DNA from: Paralvinella palmiformis
Lineage: Eukaryota; Annelida; Polychaeta; Terebellida; Alvinellidae
Assembly (NCBI GenBank): GCA_025642065.1
Contig: JAODUP010000012.1
Span: forward strand, 430,501 to 494,500
Direction: 5' to 3'
DNA length: 64,000 nt
Numbering within the stretch: the stretch's first letter is position 1; the number at the start of each line of letters is the position of its first letter. Positions 37,501 to 49,500 of the stretch are shown piece by piece. A program made the position numbers and the translations under genes. Below the pieces are notes generated by a model. The model was not told the origin of the DNA. It was given only the letters and a program-made list of their open reading frames with translations, and ran no database searches.

Positions 37501-40500
37501 AGGGCTCAACATTAACATTTTTGGCCACTTGTCAGGTAGAACAAGTCACACTTCATTTTTGCTTGTCCGGGAAAAAAATCACTTGTCCAACAACTGACTA
37601 GTTTGGCCTTGGTATGTACACCCCTAGCTATAGGTTTTCCAGAACATTTCATCGGCTGCCTCAACATGAGACAGCCCCAGAAATTAAAATGTCCACTTAG
37701 CAATAAAAGTTTGTTGCTTCACTTCATATTCCTTTTGCGATATAGACCGTGACACGTTCCTTTTCAGTTTTCTTTTCTGGAATTATTAAGCTGAATTTCA
37801 ACAGTGACATCTTGAATCATTTCTGTGATTTGAGTGATTATTAAATCGTAATAATAATAAATATCGAAATAGCAGCTGAGTCTCATCACATAGGCAGTGG
37901 TTATTGGCGATAAAGACAATAATGATGTGTTTGTAGTTTTATTGATCCACACTCTAACACAATACAAGTATATAATAATCAACAATTCATAGGTCATCTA
38001 GTAATAAATTATCGGTCATAAGGGAAGCTCATTGTTGTTTAAATATAAAATAAAGCACAAAATAGCCAAAAAAGACAGTAATAATTCATACACAGAGGAT
38101 CAAGGAAGAAACACAATTAATTACCAAAAACTGTATATAATTCCTTCAGCAAAGTATGAAAACAATTAATATAGAATCTATATTTATGTCATAATATTAA
38201 CATAAAATGGAGAAAAAAAACACAAAGATCAAACACATAAACAGGAATTGAGGAAAGGGACAGAACTCCACCATATAAATATGACTGTGTGCTTTTATTT
38301 ACTGGAGACAACTGGCCAATCAGGAGTGCATTTGAGTCACGTGACCATCATAATGCAAATGGCTGTTTACCAGCCAAGATGATCAGATGACCAAAATCTC
38401 TCCCATCCTTCAAGCATGGTTCTTATATTCAGTAAATATTTATAAATATGACATCTGAAATGATTACAACAGTAGATTTTAGCATTATTTCAGATCTGGA
38501 AATATTTGTCGTTTATCATGACCTATTTTCTGCTGAAAATCAGTCAAAAATCCAGCCTACAACTGGGAATAGTGCTTTTAAGTGACCATTGGCGAGGTAT
38601 TGGTGTGTGTTTTAAACTATGATGCTTTTTTCGACTGCAGAGAGCTCCAAAACAGCGCAAAATCATTGTACGGAAAACGTATTTAGTCACTAAGAACCGC
38701 CAAAAATACAACTTAACACAGCAGACAACCATGCAGGTGGTTTTACTTGTCCGATTATGTAGTTTGGTTGTCCCGGACAGGCGGACAACTGTTAATGTCG
38801 AACCCTGCTTTTATACACCACATCTATTGAAAAATAACCAACAAGAGTTTGTTTTATAGAGTGAGCTGTTATCATCTCAAACAGTCATCTGAATCTTGAA
38901 CAATCTATTTCAATACAAAGATATATTATATTTCAGATGTGAACTAAATAATTTGCTGTTAGTTAACATTCAAGACGAGTTGCTATTGCCCGTACAAGAG
39001 CGTTTAGAAGAACGAATACAGAGGTGCTATTGACAGAACTGGGATGGTCCAAACTTCAGGACAGAAGGGTCTATCTTAGTCAGACTCTACTGTACAAGAT
39101 GGTAACTGGGCTAACTCCAGCCTATCTTATAAATCTTCTTCTACTCAGACAGGACCAAAACAGCAGATACCTTACAAGGCAAGAACATCCCTTCATCACA
39201 ATCAGACCCAATACCACCAAAATACTATAATTCATACATCCTTACAGCAGCGAGAAAATGGAACTCTATAGACATTGTAATCAAGGCAGCCACAACCCTT
39301 AAATGTATTATTGTTTAAAACTCTATTGGAAGATATTACAAATAGATTCAAAGGAAAATCTTCTGTAAATCATACACATATTAGAATTGGATTGGGTGCA
39401 CTGAAACACCAGCTATACACTGATGGAATGGTGGTTACCCCTACCCGTCAGTTATGCAATAATGAATAAGATGAAACACTACTGCATTCTTTTCTGGAAT
39501 GTCCAAAACATGCACCCTGCAGACAAGATCTCCTCTCTGGGCTGCAGCTCAATATGGATAGACTCGACATTGACATCAGCAACACACAATCAGTCACTGA
39601 TCTAATAACACTAGGGCATACAGCATTGTCAGTATATGAAAATGTTGCACTGTTTTACACAGTACAAAAATATATAACAAAAGCGAAGAGATTCCAGGAA
39701 AGCAAATTCTCAATGTATATTACACTAAAACTGTATGTTATATGTAAATTCATATCAACACAACACAATTTGTACAATTATTATTAATTTGATTCATATA
39801 TGTACATAACTTGTATTCTATGTAAATGAAAGCATGTTAATTATGTCATGCAAACCCCACAATGCTATGGCATTGGGGAATGCTCAAAAAATATATAAAT
39901 ATTTCAAACCAAATAAAACATTCACCAAATTGTTGCCATTTGTGGTGGAAGCACTAATGCACATCTATTCATTTAGATAGAAATTAATATACTTAATTAA
40001 GCTGACAAACAAACCACTGTACATATAAAACATGATGATTCATTAATGCATATAACCTCAAAGCAGTATACCCTTTACCCTTACTAAAGCATGACATGAT
40101 GGTGAGTTTATGACACCTTCAGATCACTCTGATATCCAGTAAGGATGAGATGAAGAAAATTAAAAAACAAAAATTAAAAATTAATTTAATTACATTCCGA
40201 TTTGGTCCAGTCAGGGATTTTATTATTCAACTATATAAAAACATATTGTGTAAATACAGTACCTGACATATCTGAATCTGTTACATGAGCCACTATTTAA
40301 TGATTCAGATTGAAGCAAGTTGTTTAGTTTTGATGTTGGTCCTACCCAGGATATATAGCCAATGTGTGACTGTTCTCTAACCATAGCACATAAACAAAAC
40401 AGGTATATCAGGTATATCATTGGTAATTTAAACCACAAAGTTGTCACGAGGCTAAATATTCTGCTTCAACATGGCGAAAGCTGAGGTGATCATGGATCAG

Positions 40501-43500
40501 GTAAACTAAAATGTCAAAGAGCAATCAGAATTCTTACTTGGTCAATGATCTGGATATCACCAGACATCCTGTTCAAAATCCTTCCCACAGGTGTGATATC
40601 AAAGAATCTGTTTAAATAACAAACATGTAGATAAATTACCAGTCCATGAAATAAAGAATTAATATTCACAGATATTTACTACACTGAATAAAATAAATAA
40701 CAATTTAGTTTATCCTACGTAAATCAATATAAACAGCAATAAAAGGGAATCAAGGCTACCCATGTTCACCAAAAAAGAGGTATCAACATATAGCATATTC
40801 AGACAAAATAATCAACTTTATATATTTGATAAAATAACAAACTATGTGAACAAAACACACTTTTTTTCTTGTGTTACCACTGAAGAACAGAATAGCCACA
40901 AATTATTCAGCTATGCTTCACATTAGTGAGATGTATCTCATTGTATAGGCGTAAACACTGTTTATAAATGTAACTTCAATCAATTCTCTCTATCTTCAGC
41001 TGATTCTGAATAAAATAAATCAATTAATCCCCCCCCCCAATCGTACACTTCCCTCACCATATAAAAAATGATAGGGTTCACAGTGCATATTATGTAAACT
41101 GTTCTATATGGAGAGATCATATTTGTTTTAAGTTTATGTGATAAGTTAGAGTGAAAAATTTATAACACACAGGTACAAAAAAGCCATTTAGTGTTGCACT
41201 ACTCCTACCCTCCCCTCATAGTGAGTGGTCAAGAAGCATGACACAACAGGTCAATTTTTAACTTCAAACCCAAAGTGTATTTTGGATTAATGTCCAATAG
41301 TAAGTAAGAGATCATGTTACTTACCTGAGAGGTGCATGAATTATGCTCATAAGTAAACTCTTATACAACGTCTTAGCAGCAATCAGTGACATAGCTTCAA
41401 TCAGCAAATAGCCTAGAAATATCACCACTAAACCACTAACACCGATAGCTAAATATCTTGTCATATAATAGGTTGAACTATACACCTGTAATTGGAAAGT
41501 GAAAATATAACCAAAGAAAGATAACCAGGAATGTAACAGGCACATCTAAAACAAACAAACAAAGGTTTTGCGACACCATACACAGCTTTGTCATATACCA
41601 AAATAATCAAATACTACTTTAAAAATCTAGTTTAACCACAACCTTCCATATTATTAAGGTGGTATCTCATCAAATTATAAACAGCTTGTATACATTACAC
41701 TTTATATAATTAATTCTGATTTGTTTTCTGATGTCTGAAAACCTTTTTGCCAACTATACACACTCACTCCTGGTAATGAAAATTCTTTTTAAATCACAAA
41801 TATATATGATAAATTTAAAAATAAATAAATCTATAAACTACCACCTGTCTATGTTCAGAATATGTGATGTTGGCATTGTAGACTTCTTCTTGGTAAGTCT
41901 GATCAGGACTACATGACTCTATGGTATCACAATCCTTAGCAGCACTGATCCACAAGGCCAGCCAGTAGTCAAGCAGCAATCTGATAAACTCTCGAAACAC
42001 ATAACTAGTCACAGTAAGTATGGCCAGTGGCCAAGTGGCAGCACGAACATAGGACAAATACATTGACAGACCAACAGCACCAATATTGTGTTCCTCATCC
42101 GAAATCAGCTTGCCTATTTCAGACTTGTCTAGAAATAAACACAATATTTCTGTTTAAACAGGTAAACACAATATGAGGATAATGAAAGAAAACATCCAGT
42201 AACCCAAACATTTCAGGTTATAAAATATTTTATTCATCTCTAATTTATATTTGATATACCTACACAATTAAATTGTAAAGGAAAAAGTCTCTGAAAATTT
42301 TAATTTCTTCTTAAGACTTACAAGTTCATGGTTGCTGTTTGACAGTTGAATAAAATCCATATTTCACTATTTCTAACCATTCTAAATATAATCTGGGGTA
42401 CACTTTATTAAACTTACATGGTTATTATTAATAAATCTACATTATTATCTTCATTAAATTTATTTAATCATAATAATCATCATCATCATCATTATTAACT
42501 GCATATAAAAATAATGAATTTGCCATTTTATCTTGTTTACAAGTTAACATGATCTCAAAGTACTTAAATTTTGTTAATGGCTGCCAGCTTACCCTGGGTG
42601 TTGTCTTCGCATAGGTTGTTCTCAGTGTTAGATGGTTTAGGATATTGAGCAATGCCCTGATCCTGAATAGTATGACTAGTTATAGACTGTAGACTAACAG
42701 CACAAGGTAATCTACTCACTGGATACAATTCAAACTGAAAAATATGAGTACACTGAAATTAGGTATATTTAATCAATAACATAACACACACACGCATACT
42801 ATGATTGGTGAACTACCTAACAACAATCTAGTTTTATTTATTTACTTAATTACCTGGTTGCCATCTCTGCTGTAGTTTATCTGTGAACTGACTTCTCTTT
42901 TCAAAGGTTTCTCACTGTCAAGATAATTTAGGAAGAATCACAAATGGACTAAACTTAATGAAAGTACAGTTGTTAGTACATAAAAGTCTTTGTCACAAAA
43001 TTAATAAAGCATGCTGTCAGACTATAATGAATATCAGTAGCTAACCTATGACAAGAAATTTCAGCACTGTTAATCAGATGTGTCAGCATTGTTTTATCAG
43101 GTGCATTAAAGATGGCTTCACTGACATATATCTCAGCCTCTTTGTCTTTCTCTGTTGAAGAATGAGCTCCATTTACAAGGTCCTGCAAAAAGCTGATTCC
43201 GGATTTTTGGAGAGCGGATGGTTTTCCTGTTTAAAATAACGAAAGACAGATGACATAAGAGGAGAAACCTCTCTGGTTCAACTGAACCAAATGTTAGTAC
43301 AAAAGGTTTGCTTCGAATTTCAACTTAAATGATGAGGTCATATATGAACTGACCTTGGAATACCATATGCCCATTATCCATACAACATACAATATCTGCA
43401 TAAGCAGAATACTTCAGCTGGTGTGTGACAAGGACTACTGTAATCCCAGAATTGTTCAAGAACCCCTTAATGGCTTTTGTAAAGATGTGCTCCGCCACTG

Positions 43501-46500
43501 ATACATCAAGTGCAGAAATTGGATCATCCTGACAATGGTCAACATATAAATATTAAAGTACAGAGTGATAAAATAATTTGAACATGATCTTCTAGGGTAA
43601 ATATAGGTAATCACTAGTCAAACACAGGTTACTGATAAATTCATTGTAATTTGATCAAAGTTACTTAATGCTTAATTCCAGTCTAGTCATAGTGTCATTG
43701 TTGTAACTTTTTGCTTATGGCTATCAGGCACTCTTTTATAATTCAGTGATATGTGTGTGTGTGATCTACAAAGTGGACGGTTACCATAATTACAAGTGGT
43801 GCATGTGAGTAAACAGCTCGTGCTATGTTGATCCTTTGCTTCTGACCACCACTTAAATTAACACCCTAACAGAAAGACAGATTATAAATAAACCTTTAGA
43901 AAAAGGTATCTTATATATATATATATTAACATTTGAACAAAAAATGATTGATTCATTTGCTTATCCAAATACATAAAGATATATTAGATAATTAAACACC
44001 CTCATATGCCAACATTATTAAAGCATTAACTGTTGATTGGAAATTAAACTATGATACAAGGAAGTTCATATCTTAGGATTTCTTGTGTTATAAATTAGTC
44101 TGGGAAGTTCCGCAAATTGCCTTTTGTCATATTCTCTAAAGTAAGTTGAATATGACAGTTAAGAACAATCTAATCAATAACATATTGGAATATCACGCAC
44201 CTTGAAGCATTATTACCTCATGAAATGGTTTATCAATAATTCACTAACTTTATTTAAATAGTGGTCTTTTCAGACAATAAGAAAGAAACCACTGCGAAGA
44301 TAACTTTTTACTTAAAGTTAACAGTTGGCTGTGTAGAAATATGACCTCATGAATACCATAGCTCTTGATGAGAGTACCTCGCTCTCTCTCTCTCACACAC
44401 ACATACACACACACAAATTAACATGCACACACATGGAGAGAATGGTTGGTGCTAATCATCACATCACAATACAGTATACCACTAAACAATATATCAATTC
44501 AAAATGAAACAGATCATCTACCTTCTCACCAACTTCTGTCTGATCTCCCGCTGGGAACAGATCTAAATCTGGTAAAAGTGCACACATCTCTAAGACATCA
44601 TTATATTTTTTCCACTCCATCTCCTCACCAAACAAAATATTTTCTTGTATGGTGGCATTAATCAGCCAGGCCCTCTGTGGTACATAGGCGATCCCTTGAT
44701 TTCTGATAATATATACATAAATTATGAATGCATCATCTTCTAAAAATAATTTTATGAAAGTATTGGGTTATTTGCTGGATTTTTGCACTGACAAAAGACA
44801 AGAAGAAACTCATTTCACACAAAGCAATTAATATAATATGACTAATTTTACCTTTTAACCTGAAGTCTTCCTTGCTGTAGGAACATTTCACCTAAAAATG
44901 CTGACAGTAAAGATGACTTTCCACTTCCAACAGGCCCAACAATCATGTACAGTTCTCCTGAAAAAAAGAGCTGTGTATACACAACTATACCTCTAGCCAC
45001 ATGAATTGTGAGAACGCAAATGGATAATTTACGTGAATTCTAGTAAAACTTAATTTAAGATATCATTTCAAATGTTTCTTAAACATAGGTGGTGTTTTAA
45101 GGCAGAATCTGGTCTTTCGTAGCAGGTGGTTACGGTAAGAAGATTTAGCAAATCTACAACTCAAAGAATTTTTTTTTAATTGCTGGCCTAGCTACAAATG
45201 TTATGGATGTATTTTCAAGTACACAAATAAGCTGTTACCTCTGTTAATCGTTAGAGTTATGTTCTTCAGAGTTAAACAGTCACTGCTATCTATTTTGCTG
45301 TCATTGTAAGTATCATCACTATATCTTTGCCAGGAGAGAAAGGCATTATCTGCTTTAATTACTGGTGTATCCTCAACAAGCTCTATTTCTTGACTGATGC
45401 TTGATGGCACAGCGAGATCCCCATTTAAATTAGGTTGTTCGACACTATAGCCATAGTTTTGGTCCATTATACATAGACTGCCAGCTGATGACATCTTGTA
45501 CTTCAATACAGGTAAGTCATTATCATGCTTCTCTTCTGGCATCTGAAATCACCACCATTTAATTAAACAGCAATTTGGTAAAAACATGCAAAACCCACAA
45601 TTTTGTCTCTTCATTTTGTGTGTGTGTGTATGTGTGAGAGTCTGTCTGCCTGTTCATCTATTAGTCTGTATCAGTTATCAGAATGATCAAGCAAACAAAA
45701 AAGTTAGCAAATAAGTGGATAAACGAATTGAGTTAGTGGGCGAAGCTGTGTCTATGCTTGTGACTTTTCATATTTAGATACAAGTCACTTGGTTTTCCCC
45801 TTAAAACAAACCTGCTCTGTCTCTGAAGAATGAAGGAAGTCTTCTAATCTTCTTGTACTCACACAGCCAAAGCAGACAATATTAATAACCAGTGTAATAA
45901 CAAACAAGGAGATAGATAGTATACCAAATATTGCTAAGCACGAGAACACTTTACCACCAGTCAGAGGTATGTCGCTCAAGTAGTTGTGTAATGTAAATGT
46001 CTGAGGAAAAATATAAACAATAATAAAATACATTAAAATTCAAAATGAAGATTAATGATCTGTTAGCCTCACATATCACAAAATTCATTGAAATGTTTTT
46101 TAACTTTCTACCTGACTTCATAATGTACTATCACAGACTTACCAAAAGACAGGCAATTAACGGACTGCAATCACAAACACATACTGAAACAAGATAATCA
46201 GAAAATAAGATGCTATATGAAAGCAGCCAATAATTTGTTTGTGCGTGTGTGCATGTGCACATGTTACTTTGTCAAACAACAGTCAAATATATTCCCAAAA
46301 TGTATCAGTTATGAGTTGTACTCAAGATTAAAGTTTTAAAAAGATTTTTACAACTTTAAGTATTTCCCCTAATGTAAACATTTGCTATCAAAGGAATACA
46401 TATATATTTAAAAAGGACATACACAACTTTTTCTGACTATGAATCCGACTTATAATGTATATTATCAGACAATAGATTTTTACCAAATTAAATAAATAAA

Positions 46501-49500
46501 ACTTTTCTGTTAATATAATATTATATTTATAGTTTGATAAACATTTTGACCCAAGATGAATTTGCATATCCACAAATGACCTCAAAACAGATTTACACAT
46601 TATAAATTAAAAAAAAATACTGTTTGCCGTATCCACACCAATACGCAGGACAAATCATATGCCACATCCGGACATATGGAAGCGCTCTTGTCTGTTTAGA
46701 TGCTGTTACATTTTTGTTGTATCCGCAAATATAGATTCTTAAGCTGAGATTCCATATACAATCTAGAACACAGCTTTAGGATTTGTTTGGCCGAGATCTC
46801 GCCATTAACTAGGTTTTGCCAGGCTTTGAAGATTATGGCTTGCATCTTGCGATATTTGGCTCGCTGGTATTCCACACCAATATGCAGGACAAATCATATG
46901 CCACATCCGGACATATGGAAGCGCTCTTGTCTGTTTAGATGCCATTACATTTTTGTTGTATCCGCAAATATAGATTCTTAAGCTGAGATTCCATATACAA
47001 TCTAGAACACAGCTTTAGGATTTGTTTGGCCGAGATCTCGCCATTAACTAGGTTTTGCCAGGCTTTGAAGATTATGGCTTACATCTTGCGATATTTGGCT
47101 CGCTGGTATTGCAATAACGCACCATTTGACAGAAACTAATTTACACACTAACATTTTGAGATTCTTTGTGAAGTGTCTCAATTAGTAAGTACATATTGGG
47201 GGATTGTTGAGCGAGCTTAGCTGTTACTGTACTTGTGTCACCCTTCAGCATAATTGTTTGTCCTGATTGGATGACCAAACAAGCTCCATTCTGATAGGTA
47301 AAATTAAATAAACTTGGAGGTGAATCATCCAGGGTAGAGGTGAACCATCTCGCAGTGAACTGTCTAGAAATTGGAAATATGCCAGGGGTGAACCGTCCAT
47401 GGCAGTGAAATGTCCAGCACCACTTCAGACATAGCTAGGCTAGGATTTAAACCCATCTGGTAAAGGTGTGTGGCTAACCATGCTAACAATTAAGCCATGG
47501 AGATACCCTCCAGGGTTAAATACACTAATCCAACTAATTTCAACAATATTATATGCCAAAGGTTCTTGTAAAGAAACATTTCTTTAGACCATTATGAAAT
47601 GGCTCACAGGACCTATACCAACTATAAATTGAAATATAATATAATACATACATGATAGTATCCTAAGTAGAGCTACTTTCAGCAAGGCTTTAATTTCCTT
47701 ATTTCTTGTCTTTAGGATGTCTTTAGTAAACAATGCTTCCCAGACATAGAGCTTAATTAGTCTGATGTTCTGCAGGAGTTCTCGAGATTGCTTCAGTCGT
47801 TTATCAGAGTGCTTCTGTAATATAGTAATTATACCAATTTAAATATCACATTAAAGAGGCAAAGGTCTTTTGTGGCAGAAGACAAGACACCTACCAGAAC
47901 TTTGTTTTGAACAGATGATATCTGTTTCCCAATCAAGTACTGCACAGGAACCATGAGCACAATAAGAACTCCACTCAGTAGTGCAGTGAGCCCTAGTTGG
48001 TGATAGAGAAGAACTAAACCTACAAGTACCTGTAAGAGATGTATTAAGAAGTTAGCTCAATTATAATATTTAGAAGCTGAACTTCATTATAATTATCTTA
48101 CGGCAGAATAATAAATACAACAGTTAATTAGTCCACTAAAGGGTCTACTAATTCTGAAAATTATCAAAGCTAGAGAGGTAAATGGTTACTGGCAGTCATA
48201 ATATATTCAACACTTAATTATAATATAACATAATGCTTGTATTTCACTCAGGACATGGATAAGAATGCATTTTTTTCTTATAAAATATGATGTATTATGT
48301 TATATTTTATTTGACTTGTTGGTTTGTATCTTTATGAATAATTAGAAATTTGTGATATTACTAGTAACTTATCAAATGTCAAAGATAAAACCATTACCAA
48401 GAGAAAATAAAGCAAACCTATCAGAATAATTAATTAGTTGAAATAAAAGTGATTAGGCAGAAACCATTACCTGAATAGGCATTGTCCACACCAAATGGCC
48501 CAAACAGAAGAGCATAAATATGTTGTTGACATCTGAAGATATGTGGTTCATTATGCGTCCAACTGACATTTGACCATCGATCAAAACAGACTCGGACAGT
48601 ACCAGACTCTTGCTGTATGCCAGCGTCTACAATTCGGATTGATATCAGGCATGAGACCAGTAAAACTGTAAAGCAGCTTGGCATTATGTATGAAAATAAT
48701 CAGCAAAACTTAATAAAGTACTACTGATAGCCTAAAAACTGGTGTAGTCAAAGAAGGCAACCATATCAGAATCAAATGTTCTAATACCTCTTATATAAAA
48801 TTATACCATTAGCACAAACTTTGGTAGTGGTATATTATCAATAAAACAACATAAATTCTATGCTTTGCACTATGATATAATGATGAAGAGATAAAATACT
48901 GTGTAAAGAACTATGTAAGAAAACTTAATACAATGGCCTCTGTTCAAGTTTTAAATCCACTCTTTATATAAAAAAATACATAACAAAAATTATTACACAT
49001 ATACTTACATCTAACAGTATTATTACCTAATAAAAATAATTGGCCGAAGTTATTAAAAAAATAAGTAACATAAAATAACTAAAAAGTGATTTTTTGTTAA
49101 ATCACATGGCTGTATACTATTAAATGTCAATCCCCAGTTTTTTTTACAAACCACCCCCCCCCCCAGTGTTTCAATATTTGAACAAAATGGCAAAGAGGCT
49201 CAACAATTCTGAATATTATACCCCAGACATTTACAAGATATATCTCAATTATAACATACATTTTATGATAATGATTTCCCTTGTTAACAAAACAGATAAA
49301 AAATTACTTAGTTATGTAAGATATCCAACCTGAATGGCAGCTTTGATCCTGATGGCTTCTCTATCACACAGATAACACACGTTCTGGTTGAGCAATACCT
49401 GCATAAATGTTACCACGGTAATCACAAAACACAGCGTATAACCATTTGTGAAATAATCAGGTATGCTGATTGGATCACTGGTGCTGGCATTTAGCTAAAG

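Noticed and set aside
38544..38732. A THAP-type N-terminal exon inside the 37.5-38.8 kb element
   Set aside because: The frame starts with a Cys-containing stretch, but the C2CH spacing and the AVPTIF-type motif are absent.
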